From the NCBI GenBank assembly GCA_964017125.1, contig OZ024914.1:34336462-34400461 (forward strand): a stretch of DNA of 64,000 bases, written 5' to 3'. The notes below the pieces were generated by a model. The model worked only from the letters and a program-made list of their open reading frames with translations. It did not search any database and was not told the DNA's origin. Below are positions 32,501-43,923 of this stretch, piece after piece. Position numbers and translations under genes: made by a program. Each line of letters begins with the position of its first letter. Within the stretch, counting starts at the first letter, position 1. The stretch is from Flabesymbios commensalis. Its lineage: Eukaryota; Annelida; Polychaeta; Terebellida; Flabelligeridae.

Positions 32501-33699
32501 TCATACATACAACACGTTGCACAACACTTGTACTGCATAGGCCTATAACAAAAAAACTCCTGCTGGGTTCGCCAAAAATATATTAAAAAGAAAAAAAAAA
32601 TGATTGTGTGCATGATAGGAAAGACACTACATTATTCTATAACAATAATTTAAATTTGTAATGTTTACATTTCTAAGAATTGATTTAAAATTTTAAATAA
32701 CGTCTAGTTATTGACATGTGTTATGTCCAACCAACACAGATATTATTTATGTTGGAGCGGTGGTATATCATGATTTATGATCAAAGCAAGACATGAAAAT
32801 CGTCGGTTGTTTGATTTCAAACTTTTTTTTCAGAAGTATTATCCAAGCGTGATAGAACAGAGGTAATGCCACCATGATCTGTCACACAGGCCTATTTTGA
32901 AATATATATAATTATACCAAAGGACACGACATATCACGAGCGATACTCTAATGCAATCTGTATCTACGGATATTATATACCGCTTTGTTGCGTAGCCAAA
33001 CAAAATTAACAAAAAATTGTCGGTGCACTTGAGCCAGCCCACCTCCCGTCATAGAAAGACATAAAGAAGCAGCCTCGCGCAATTGTCAAGCGAGCCATTT
33101 TGTTCAACTCATCATTTTTGAGCAAATGAACTTGAATTGAATCTGAAAATTGACTTTTTATAGCCCAACCCCAGCCTTCATTATTGCAACATTTCCAGAT
33201 GTCCCTCATAATGCTAACATGGCATAATGGCCCATGACCCCAAAAAACAAATTTTCTTAAAAGTCAAGGTCATTCGTCTTTTTGTGGGTCAAAACAGAGA
33301 ACAAGATAGTGCAGCGGCACTAATAATAATCATTGTTTAAATCCAATAAAACTTTCCGAAAGAAAACAACTTTTACAGCATCAGGCTGACGGTCCTGCGT
33401 ATCAGTTTACCCATTCTAGGACAGGATTTTCGGTTGAAGTTGTGCGTAACTATAATACGTGCGCACCTTATTTCTGGTTGACTTTAGCAATGATTATGGT
33501 TATTGTTGTGTTAGTTATGAGGAATAAATATTTCATTTATCATTGCTTAATGCGATTTACCGGTATAGCTTTTTTTTTATAGCTTGTTTATCAATGGTAC
33601 TGCTTCAATGTGAATCCCATTATGTTGCGAAAGCACATTTCTATATTTTCGTTCCTCTCAAATGTTTTATCCCAGAAAACCAAAAAACACGAAGTATTG
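32501..33699. other. No recognisable gene
   Basis: AT-rich with chance frames only. Confidence 0.4.
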
Positions 33700-33925
33700 A
33701 ACCTGTTATGACCGAGAATCAGACGTCTGCAGACTGTAGTCTAAAGTCGATCCCCGAGACGTACTGTTTGAGTAAAACTATTTCTAATGACCGTAAAACC
33801 ATAACACAGATATTCAAATGAAACAGAAAGAACTAACTAAGCCATTTATGGTGATATCAAATTAAAAAAAAACTTTTGTCCTCATGGTTTATACAAAAAT
33901 ATTTCAGTGCTTAAAGGGTTAAACA
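33700..33925 (-). mobile_element. TTAA-B element
   Basis: Minus-strand copy. Degraded hairpin at 33712-33765, then CATAACACAGATATTCAAATG, AAGCCATTTATGGTGAT, CCTCATGGTTTATAC and TTTCAGTGCTTAAAGGGTTAA. The TTAA at the hairpin end is lost. Confidence 0.65.
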
Positions 33926-34404
33926 CGTCGTCCTTGTTTGGAGCAGTAGTGTGTGTTCTCTACTAGAGGTCGTAGTCTTTGACTTGACACCCTGTGCTGT
34001 CACCACCATGTCCACAGCAGAACAATACGCAGGCCCGATGATGGGCCACTGTCTGTGGACGTTGGACCAGCGTTCGGCCGGCGCTACGTCGCTGTTCAGA
34101 GTCGAGGGGTTCATCCATGTACCACAAGCACGCTCCGTCAATAATTGAATGCAGCATCGTAATCCGGCGGTGCGCACCATCGCCAGAAGAGACCTACTAC
34201 AGCGCCGTCCAGAGAAGAGACATCGTACTGGACCCAGGATCCGTAGTGACATCCTGACCACTCAACCGGGATCTTCCCACGGCGAACGACTATATATACA
34301 GTAGTGGGAGTGATAGTAGTATCACACTAGTATGCGCTCTTCACAATAATGAAGGGGTTTAATGCAACATGATGGCTAAGTCACAATTTGATGCACTTTG
34401 TCCT
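33926..34404. other. No gene; GC-richer patch
   Basis: Frames 33911-34261 (-) and 33951-34148 (+) overlap. GGGCCACTGTCTGTGGACG and CCAGCGTTCGGCCGGCGC near 34043-34085 recall a PAL-1 core. No domain recognised. Confidence 0.4.
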
Positions 34405-34656
34405 TTAACCCTTTAAGTCCTCACAATGGATTAAAGCATCATTTTACATCCCTGAAAACATACTTTATTTTCCTACAACAAAGGGTTTTAGAACGAACAT
34501 TTCCATGAAGCTGGTTTACCGATAGTTGGCAATTTCCTTTGATTTTTAAACCAATTCAAATCATCTTCATCCACTACAAGTCGAGAATTGCGGCAGCAAT
34601 TCGCGGCTTGTAGTGGATGAAGATAACAATGGTAAATTCAGGCTTGAAAGGGTTAA
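34405..34656 (+). mobile_element. TTAA-C element
   Basis: It starts TTAACCCTTTAAGTCCTCAC and ends GGCTTGAAAGGGTTAA, 252 bp with both TTAA intact. The hairpin with CATCCACTACAAG outer arms and the AATTGC-GGCA-GCAATT tip has its apex 62.5 bp from the right end. The best copy of the family. Confidence 0.85.
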
Positions 34657-34742
34657 ATTACAAAAAAAAACAATCAACGTACATAACGCAAAGCCGTTTT
34701 TAACGCCATGCAAATAAATAATGCACTTGCTACATTGGCCAT

Positions 34743-34905
34743 GCAGGCTCCGACGGCTCAATTGTGTCGACTGGGGCTTGTAGCCTTGAAGCACCAGGTT
34801 CGAATCCCGGTCGGGCCGGATATTTGTCTGTGCACCCCGACCGGGCCGGATATGGTACTGTGCACCATAAAGAACCCTTGAAGTCATCCGAAATAACAGT
34901 TATAG
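34743..34905 (+). mobile_element. tRNA-derived SINE (family S)
   Basis: GACGGCTCAATTGTGTCGAC serves as the A-box region, and GGTTCGAATCCCGG at 34797 is a perfect B-box. The downstream GGCCGGATAT and CTGTGCACC pieces are present twice. The 3' part GTACTGTGCACCATAAAGAA, then CCCTTGAAGTCATCCG, is shared with the copy at 40.3 kb, which defines a family. Confidence 0.7.
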
Positions 34906-34969
34906 TCAGATTCACTATGTCAATATCTATATTTTCGTTGATATTTCGTGGGGAAATTGCAAACTATGC

Positions 34970-35660
34970 ATTTTAGGAAGCTTTGATATCTACTAAATCC
35001 AAAAACCAATGTTTCCACTTTTCTCAACAGCCTATGGCGGCCATCTTGGATTTTTAAAATGGCCGCCATGAAATCACTTTTTTTGCGATATTTTCACTTC
35101 GAATGCACTTAGAGTCTTGATGTTAATGTTGAATTTTCCATTTTTGAGGTCAATATGGGTGTCGGCCATTTTTTAAAATGGCCATCATGAAAATCAATTT
35201 GGACAAAACCATTAAGCAAATTTGAAATATTGAGGCATTTCTATGTGGCCAATTCGAAAAAATCCCAGATGACCGCCGACTATATTTTTTCGTAACAAAA
35301 TCACAATGTCTTATTATATTAAAATGAGGACATGCATGGTTACTAAATATAGCTTCGTGTCTCTGAATTTGTACATCGTGCAGTTACCAGCTTAAAATCT
35401 AGAAATGAGTATTGATATCCTACCTTGGAAATTTAAACGGGCCAATATCTCGAGTTATAATTGACATAGAATGACAATTCTGGTGTCTACACCTATTTTG
35501 TCTGGGTCAACGAATCAAGTGAAACCACTTTAAACCTACTGGAACATTATTATGGCGGATTTAAATAAAATTTTAAGATGGCCACTTTGTTGTTGTATTG
35601 AAGACATGTACATGGTTAGATAATACTCCATCTTGTCTTTGAAAATGTATATGTTATTCC
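34970..35660. repeat. Stretch rich in AAAATGGC / GGCCAT motifs
   Basis: GGCGGCCATCTTGGATTTTT, AAAATGGCCGCCATGAAA, GTCGGCCATTTTTTAAAATG, GGCCATCATGAAAATC and AAGATGGCCACTTTG recur over about 600 bp. It looks like a diverged repeat whose units I cannot delimit. The motif also resembles a YY1 site (AAAATGGC), so regulatory use cannot be excluded. Confidence 0.35.
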
Positions 35661-37439
35661 ATAACCAACGTGTCACACGAATATGAGTCGTGATACACAA
35701 ACATTCTGGTGGCCAAGCATTCCATTTTCCGCAAGTGTTTGATTCTCAGCTGTCACAGATCATTAAATGTAGCGTGTTACAGTTAAGTGTCAAGACATGC
35801 GATTTAAAAGTTTTGGTGAGTATTGTGCTGTGATTTCCTGCGCCATTTCATTCATACTGATAAATCCACTTTATGTTGGTTGTTTTTGTGTGCTGACCAT
35901 GTTTTTCTGTTTTCATATGGTGTACATGCAACATAAAAAAGGAAGGAAGAGTAACTCACCTAAATTCTGACATATCCATACTCCTTTTCATGGGCAAATC
36001 TATAATAACGGATAGCCTGTGGTGCCTGAAGTGGGCTGTATTGCTATGCGAATTGCAATGGCATTGTGCAAACAAATAATAATTACCGACATGATGCTGA
36101 TGCAAATTTAGCGTCGTCATTAAAGTGAGCATAATTATAGTAATAATAGTAATACACTGGTTATCGGCAAATAGACAATGGTGTAAAATACATAGGCAAA
36201 TATTAAGGTGATAGAGCGATATTACGGTGATCATACTAATGATGTGATTTTGAACATAAGTAGAAGGTAATATTACACATGGATCTATTCACATTTTTAT
36301 TGAAATTTACTCATGTAAGTTATGATCATATTACATAATATACCGCTCCGCTAAAAAAACAACAAAATTATTATACTCGATAACCCAAGAAAAATAAGTT
36401 AAAATAAAAAGTACGTGTTAGTTTTATATGCATGATTTATGCTCCTTGAGCCAAATTCAGTGATAAAATAACCATATATTGTTATACTTAGTTGCAAAAA
36501 CTACAATCTCGAAAGCGTTTTTTTCTTACAAAATTGTATTATTATATATTGTTGTTCAATAGGTATGTTCATATCCAAGCCCATCTATGCAGACATGCAT
36601 GTATTATACAATACATATATCTGCTAACATACACACTGACAAGGTACACCGCACAAAATAATACCCGATAATACAGAACAATTGATTGTTCTGTTCTGAA
36701 CATTTATAATGTTTCGATTTGATGAAATGTTTTTGTTATCGCATTCAATTTAACAGCTATGATTATTGATTCCATATCCTGTAACGGAGAAAATATCATC
36801 CCAGGCGTAAATCAGAACTAGGACATATAGGATCAGAATCGATCATGCTACCATCTGCACTTCCGCTGTACCACGTTTTTGCTGATTTTCAATTTTCAAC
36901 GAGTAATAGTTTTTTCTTTGACAAACCATCCACAACTGCATACCTGGAATTACAACTTCATATTCATACTTAAATGCTGTCAAATGTCTCAGTCATGTTA
37001 ATCACGCATGTCAAATATACAGAAGCTTTCCATTACTATTCATTCACGACAAATAAGCACCTTAACAAAACACTCACATGAATGACCTTTTTTAGTTCTC
37101 ATTTGATATATCAAATATTTTTTTTTTAATTGCTCACGGAATTTCACATAAATATAATGGTAATATATGTCGGTGTAAGCAAGCTGTGCTCCTATAATAT
37201 TGTTAATTCGAGCGTCCACATACACCTTATTGTTGGAAACAATGGCTAGACACAGCGATATACAATCTCTGTTCTACAAGGTAGTCATTTATACCTGAGT
37301 GCAGCACATTTGGCGAGGTGTATCGCTAATGGGTTACCTGGCGTGGAGCTGAGAGAAATACCACCAATCACAAACACTCTAGCTGTTACTCTGGATCATG
37401 TGAGTCGTTAAATGCTTCTGTGTGCGTTGTAATAATTCG
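35661..37439. other. No recognisable feature
   Basis: 1.8 kb of AT-rich sequence without supported gene or known repeat. Confidence 0.45.
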
Positions 37440-37632
37440 ATGCAATGCAATGCAATGCAATGCAATGCAATGCAATGCAATGCAATGCAGTGCAATGCAA
37501 TGCAATGCAATGCAATGCAATGCAATGCAAGGCAATGCAAGGCAAGGCAATGCAGTGCAATGCAATACAATGCAATGCAATGCAATGCAATTCAACGCAA
37601 TGCAATGCAATGCAATGCAATGCAATGCAATT
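37440..37632. repeat. (TGCAA)n pentanucleotide array
   Basis: About 38 units with variants such as GGCAA, TACAA and TTCAACG. A degenerate tail (ATCCTATCC, TGTAATGCAATG) continues to about 37690. Long cysteine/histidine- or asparagine/methionine-rich frames on both strands are artefacts of the array. Confidence 0.95.
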
Positions 37633-37690
37633 CAATCCTAAACTATCCTATCCAATGTAATGCAATGACATGTAATCACATCCAATAAAA

Positions 37691-39142
37691 TAGTAGGGTT
37701 TTTGAATAAACTATAAATATTCAATTTAATAAACAGATTTTAGTTGATTGTATGTAGTCTGCGTGAAGTACATAGCATAGTGCTGGATGTTCTGGGAGAG
37801 TCCAAAAATCAGACATAGTTACATAACTGTATGCCATCGCAAATGTACCAGATCAAGATAAAACTGCCAATATTGGCGAGGAAAAAAACTACTATCAAAA
37901 CTTTTTCTCTGGTGTAGTGTATTTGCCGAGCTGTTAGGAATGAATAGGCATTTAGACGGAATTTTATACTGGAAGAAATTATTTTGATAATTATTCGATA
38001 TTCTGATAATCTAAGCTCTTCTAAAACAAATGCGCAAGTGAATTGTTTTTCACATTCATTTGCACATTTAGGGAAATAAAATATAATTATTATTTTATTT
38101 ACATATACGTGCAAATCGTGTTCACTTTAATGTTCAAGTAAGTACAATTATTTACTCTTTTAATATGTTTTGTCCGGTAAACTGTTCAACAGCCATACCA
38201 TCAGTATATGTAAGCTACCTGCATTATGCTATCAGTATGTGTAAGCTATCTGTATATTTCACTTTCGTACACGTTGTCACGTTTCACTGATGACTTGGGT
38301 ATGCGTACATAGTCTTTATTATACAGATGGTAATGATTACAGGCGAGACATAGATTAAATACTAATAAGCATGACATAAACATTATGAATAAGTGTTTTT
38401 AAATTATATTCAACATGTATTCCCTGTTAATATTGCTAGTTCCAATAAGCCCTTTAGTATTATATATGAGACCGCATACACGTGATCATACATACATTTT
38501 GTCCCTGTGGTGATTGATATTGAAACAGCAGCCTTTGGAACATGCCATTGAACAGGGAAACCTATGACATTTATGAACACCTGCTACTTTATGTCGATAC
38601 AGTACAATCTATAACATGACAACTAGCCATTTTATTCTTTTTTTTTTAATGACAAAATACGAATACCCGATGCGAGCTGTGCAAAATAACCATAATTATT
38701 AATATTTAGAGTATGACGACTCCACATTATAAATTAATCACTTGGTCTTCAAATTTAATTTGTCAAATTATTTACATGTAGGTCTCGCATCGATACTGTG
38801 AGAATAATTCCACACTCTATGTGAAAGTCGTTATGTTATATCATACAAAAAAGTAGCTCCAAAAAATAATTTACTCAAAGTTACTACACGTAGGTCAACT
38901 GTTGGGAGTGGGTGCTACTAGTGTGAATTTTGTTTTAGCCACACAGGAAACCAAAATGTGATAATGCAAATGTTCCCAAGTACATTGTTTGACATTTCTA
39001 CAACTACTATGTAACTCTTCCAGACGTGTAGTGAAAAAGATATATAGTATAGAGAATAAATAACATCATTAAAAATATATAGATAGATATATATAGAATG
39101 AAATACTGGGAATCAATAATTTTAATTCTTTGGTTCTTTAAT
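37691..39142. other. No recognisable feature
   Basis: AT-rich. The minus-strand frame at 37809-38114 has no convincing family resemblance. Confidence 0.4.
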
Positions 39143-39392
39143 TTAATTCTTGAAGTCCTCACGATGCATTAAAGCATCATTTTACAACCCTGAAAACAGA
39201 TTTAATTTTTTTACAACAAAGTGTTTTAGAAATAATATTTACATGAAACTGGTTTACTGATACATGGCAATTTTTTTACTTTTTTAACCACTTCAAATCA
39301 TCTTCATCCACTACAAGTCGAGAATTGCGACAGCAATTCGCGGCTTGTAGTGGATGAAGATGACGATGTTAAGTCAGGATTGAAAGGGTTAA
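39143..39392 (+). mobile_element. TTAA-C element
   Basis: Left end TTAATTCTTGAAGTCCTCAC, with CCC changed, and right end GATTGAAAGGGTTAA. Body and hairpin (GTCGAGAATTGCGACAGC) match the family. A frame from 39350 reads out of the hairpin end and is not a gene. Confidence 0.75.
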
Positions 39393-39679
39393 AAGGTTAC
39401 CGTATTCAAATCGGCAGATTACTAAGATCAGCTAGAGATCAGAGAGCAGAGAGACACTCTATGTCGAGAGATAGAAATATACAAAGCAGATATAGAACAT
39501 CTGTTTTTAAGGACCATTATTTTAGCGGCGTAGCCAATGCATCACAACAGCCGCTGAACCACCCATTCATCATACATGTAACTCTCACTACATCACAGCA
39601 AAGGTCACATTTCACAGCCCTAGCAACAAACACAAATAACAAACTCACACCTTCACTGCTAGCGACACGAGGTTTTACA

Positions 39680-40121
39680 CCCTTTAACTACCGAATCTAT
39701 TTTTAAAAAATTATATTTTACGATTGAAACTCAAAACCAGGAGAGTTCCCACTCTCTTACAATAATATTTGATAAAATTGGGTTTAATAAAATAGTAATT
39801 ATGTAACTATTAATAAAATAGTAATTTTGTAACTATTAATAAAGTAGTATTTTTTTACTAATAATAAATCAGTAATTATGTGACAATTGATCAAATAGTA
39901 GTTACGTGACTATTGATAGATCAGTATTTATTTGACTATTGATTTAATGTTAACATTTACGGAAATTCAAGCTGGTGACAATTAATCATATTTCTTTAAT
40001 TTTAGACTAAACATTTGCAAACCGTGATGTTCAAACACTCATTTCATTCCCAATAACTGTGATATGATCAGCTAATAAAACATATTACAATCAACCATCA
40101 TCGTGACTAGCGGTGAAAGGG
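39680..40121. mobile_element. Element with CCCTTT ends flanked by TTTACA
   Basis: Starts CCCTTTAACTACCGAATC and ends GTGACTAGCGGTGAAAGGG, ends like those of TTAA-A/D. It is flanked on both sides by TTTACA (39674-39679 and 40122-40127) where TTAA would be expected. It is 442 bp long and carries a 26-bp tandem array in its middle. No ORF. Confidence 0.55.
39785..39941. repeat. 26-bp tandem array, six units
   Basis: Units resemble TAATAAAATAGTAATTATGT followed by AACTAT. Successive units diverge from left to right (TGATCAAATAGTAGTTACGT, TGATAGATCAGTATTTATTT). Each unit is partly self-complementary. The array lies inside the TTTACA-flanked element. Confidence 0.75.
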
Positions 40122-40269
40122 TTTACATTTTTTAACAGTCACATAATTTTCTATCGGAGATAAAAGATGCAAAACTGTCACTTCAGCAGATTAGCACCTT
40201 CTAATCCATGGGTACGATAATTACTATTTTTTTTACTCATTTGAAGTTGGAATTTCTAATGCAATTTCA

Positions 40270-40485
40270 TTATCATTTTATCTCCTCGTACAAGTGACCG
40301 ACTCTTTCGATTCGGTTGTGGCTTGTGACTCAGAGGAACTGAGTTCGAATCCCGTGATCGCGTTAGTACATAGACAGTTCTCCAAACTGTTCAAAATGCA
40401 GGGTTGTCTATGTATGCAATGTGTTCTATGGTACAGTGCACTATAAATAACCCTTAAATTCATTCGATAAAAGTAGGGCATAGTC
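40270..40485 (+). mobile_element. tRNA-derived SINE (family S)
   Basis: GACTCTTTCGATTCGGTTGTGG heads the element, and GAGTTCGAATCCCGTG at 40340 is the B-box. GTACAGTGCACTATAAATAA, then CCCTTAAATTCATTCG near 40432-40470, corresponds to the 3' part of the copy at 34.7 kb. Confidence 0.65.
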
Positions 40486-40606
40486 GACTTCGGCTTCCTT
40501 CTGTTGCGATATTGCGATAATTGTGCAGAAAGCGACGTAAAGTAATATTCACTCACATGAACTATAAAGTGATACAATATATCAAACGTCACAAAGTAGG
40601 TGTGGA

Positions 40607-40716
40607 CCCAGCAAACACGGGGCATTCACCCAATACTGTTTCAATGTTGGCCCATCGTCTTCGACGCTGGCCCAACATTGAAACAGCATTCGGGAGAATG
40701 CCTCGTGTGTGCTGGG
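40607..40716. mobile_element. PAL-1 foldback element, well preserved
   Basis: Ends are CCCAGCAAACACGGGGCAT and TGCCTCGTGTGTGCTGGG, centre CCCATCGTCTTCGACGCTGG. Arms ATACTGTTTCAATGTTGG and CCCAACATTGAAACAGCAT. Confidence 0.85.
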
Positions 40717-41111
40717 GAGCCAAGCCCTACACCATGTAAACTAATTTCAAGGTATGAATTATTGGCACAATTTCCGGATGCCTGGAAGGTAGTGCGATGT
40801 ATAAACGTATATGTACCACAGGCTTCACGATAGATTTTAATACGTAAGCAATACAGGAGCAGTGTTGCTGTCGTGTTGCTGCTGGGTAGATTAGAAAAAA
40901 ATGAGCACGTCTATTTTTTCGTCGGCGGCTCACGGAGGCCCTCGAAGGCCCCAGGTATAACTGCCGGTAGAGCACAGCCACACCACGGACACATGTCCGG
41001 ATTTACACGATATAGCCCGGAGCACCCCGGATAGTCCGTGATCTACCGGTGTCCAATCCGACAATGTAGGGAAAAGGGGCATTAATGATGTACATCTTGG
41101 TATATGAAGAG
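40717..41111. other. No recognisable gene
   Basis: Frames on both strands overlap. Nothing assignable. Confidence 0.4.
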
Positions 41112-41184
41112 TATTGCAAGCCTAGCCTACTCGTAGGCCCTCTGTCCAGGAACAGAGGACCTACGAGTAGGCTATTGCAAGCCT
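41112..41184. mobile_element. 49-bp foldback flanked by a 12-bp direct repeat
   Basis: TATTGCAAGCCT occurs at 41112-41123 and at 41173-41184. Between them lies a 49-bp foldback whose arms are GCCTACTCGTAGG and CCTACGAGTAGGC, then CCTCTGT / ACAGAGG, with a CCAGGA loop. It looks like an inserted hairpin with a target duplication. Confidence 0.7.
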
Positions 41185-41422
41185 TGCTCGATCGGGACAG
41201 CGCCGATTCCGACACGTGGCAGTTAAGTGGCAGTTTGGCCAGGATGCTCAGCCCCGGCCGCATCCACAGCCGGGGCGGGATGGATTGATGATGTGTCATT
41301 TACGACTCTAATGTGAGCATTGAGAGCCATCAGGTGGGGTTAATGAAGCAGTAGCAAGATGAACACCCAACTGAGTGACATCACTATCCTAACCAGACCC
41401 GCTTGTATAGAGAAACATTAAT

Positions 41423-41464
41423 CCAGCTCCGTACCAGCGTCGAATGACGCTGGTACGGAGCTGG
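41423..41464. repeat. Perfect 42-bp hairpin
   Basis: A 19-bp perfect stem starting CCAGCTCCGTACCAGCGTC with a GAAT loop. The CAGCGTC/GACGCTGG core matches the PAL-1 centre, so it may be a collapsed or reformed PAL-1 copy. Confidence 0.85.
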
Positions 41465-42807
41465 ACCAATGCTGTGTCAGCTACGACAATAACACATCAT
41501 ATATTATAATGGAGATCCATTCAAATGTAACTCCCACTGGGCTCGTGATTAGGTGTTGACTCGGGATCTATTTCGGTGATTATTCTAACACGGGCGAGTA
41601 GCACATCACAAGCATAAAACAAGAGATGGGAAGGTCACTCCAATTGGTTTCAAGGCTAATATTTAGGTATCTATCAACGGAAACTAAATGCTTTTATTTT
41701 ACAAGGTGAAACTGTTTAGCATGCACCGTTGTTTCCCAATTATGCTAGTATTGACATTTTAACAATAATAATTAGAGATGCTAAGTGCAGAGCATTAGCG
41801 TCATTTGCTGACAAATTAGATATTATTTATGCATGGGAACCAATAATAGGTGACCAAGCATTAATAAATTCACACATTTTAAGATAGTGTAACGACAAGT
41901 CGTTAACACCCGCTTATGTTGATCAATTTGTAACAAGCACTTATGCTGAGCAGAAATGTAGAGGACATCAATTGAGTGAGTAAATAGATATGTGGCTTTC
42001 TGCATAACATGGCAATATCGCGACAAAATGAATCTCGAGGTCCAGACTATGCACTGTTCTTGTCGCATGACTTGAAGGGTTTCTTTTAGTGCACAGTACC
42101 ATAGGCCATATTGAATACTCCAAGAATTTGAACATTTTGAAGAACTATATAATATTCACAACCACAAAAACAAATATCATGTTCAAACCCAGTCCATCCG
42201 AGTTTAGACCCACGACCGGACCAAATAAGACATCGATAACGTTATATCCAGTGAAGTTCAGGACTCCCATTATCATCATTATAACCGTTGGTATGTGCGC
42301 GTTGACATAAACATATTTATTGGGATTTTAAATATGACGTAATCTAACACAAAGTATCTCTAAGATTAGAAATAATTATCTCTATATCTCCATTTGCTTC
42401 GTATAATATTATTATAGATAATGAGTGTATTATACACTATTTATTTGATGAAATGCTCATACATCTATTTTGCACTGACGTACAACATCGAATGTCACAT
42501 ACTATCACTGAGACATTATGGCAATAACACCATACATCATGATTACATCGGACCCAATAGAATATGGCATTGTGCTTGTCTCCCCGTAACCACCTACAGT
42601 GGACCCACAAAGCACCACCCCTTTAATTTGCCAAAGGAGAAAGTTTGCTCTTAAGCCGGCGCGGTGTATCTGCCAGTTCATCAGTCACCTGGTTTTGGTT
42701 TGGCACTGATAGATTGCCTTGTTAACTACAGAAAGGAATCGTATCCCAAACGGATGATACATCAGTCTCCAGACACACCGTAAACAGTGGCCCAGTCCTC
42801 AATGGGA
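41465..42807. other. No recognisable gene
   Basis: AT-rich, with chance frames at 42089-42310 and 42421-42654. Confidence 0.4.
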
Positions 42808-43021
42808 TTAATCCTTAAAGCGCGGAAATATTTATAAAACATGGAGACCAAAGGTTTTTTTTCAATTTGAAATCATCATAAATGTATTAGTTAAAATCTT
42901 TCTGCTTTATTTGGTATGGGTCTGAACGGCCATTATAAATATTTCACTCTTACAGCGCGGGGATCGACTTTAGACGTCAGACTCTGACGTCTAAAGTCGA
43001 TCCCCGCGCTGTAAAGGTTAA
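42808..43021 (+). mobile_element. TTAA-B element with compact hairpin
   Basis: TTAATCCTTAAAGCGCGGA to CGCGCTGTAAAGGTTAA, 214 bp. The hairpin is reduced to a single palindrome, GGGGATCGACTTTAGACGTC and its complement around AGACTCT, with the second inner palindrome removed. Pairing in what remains is nearly perfect. Confidence 0.8.
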
Positions 43022-43923
43022 TGATTTCTCACAAGTGGCATGCCTACTCAGTTGTTCTAAACAGACCCGAGGGTCCGCGACAAACATGTGTTTATTCCAA
43101 TATATAAAGACTTATTGTAGATTATCACACCAAAATAAAATAAACGAATGGTAAGTATAATGTGTGCAAGTACATGTAGTTTGATAAAATCGTACTCTGC
43201 ATGCTTGTGTTTGTACACTTTGTGGATTCGCATTCAGACTGGACTGCAAATCCATCACTGTCACTTGATTCAATGTAGGTAAAAGTTTCAGAAAGGACAC
43301 AATGTAACCTGTGGAATTCTTAAGGATAAACAATTTTACAACGATAACATTGAGCAAAAAAAAAATATTCACCAACAGTTTAATTCGAAAAATGCAATAT
43401 CAACTTGTACATATTATTGGTTTTGTATTAACTATATCGTGTTTCGAATAGTTATTCCAAGGGGCCGTTCTATCAAGGATTCTCGTTTGCAATTTCAACG
43501 TGCTCTTTAGAAAAGCGAGAAATGTTAACGATTGAGCGAGTGGGTTCACAGTGCTCGCGTCCTGCCTATAACATGTACCATGATTACATGTTAAAGAGGA
43601 AGACATACGAGGAAAAACTACTTTTTTTTTCGTAAGCGACAGGTCAAGAAAATTTCATACTTCAGGCTTGATAGAATCCCCATCTCCTCGTGATCATTAA
43701 TATACTGTGATGTGAAAGTTACTTTCTAATTGCATCTGTCAAAATTTTCTGAAAGTTTGGCTAATGTATTATCAAGAACCTAATATTTCTTTTGTGTTAT
43801 CAATAAGATATATTGTCGTTCCTTATGGGTGATATTTATAACATTCATCTATCGTCGGCTATCATTTATATCTTATCAAACAGATACGTTTTCTACTTGT
43901 TGGATTCCACATTTACTTGACAA
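43022..43923. other. No recognisable gene
   Basis: AT-rich with minus-strand chance frames at 43112-43375 and 43400-43606. Confidence 0.4.

Noticed and set aside
37379-37688. Overlapping frames rich in Cys-Ile-Ala-Leu-His or Met-Gln-Cys-Asn
   Set aside because: Products of the TGCAA array in several frames on both strands; no unique coding sequence outside the array.
39350-39706. 118-codon frame
   Set aside because: It begins inside the TTAA-C hairpin and shows no recognisable domain.
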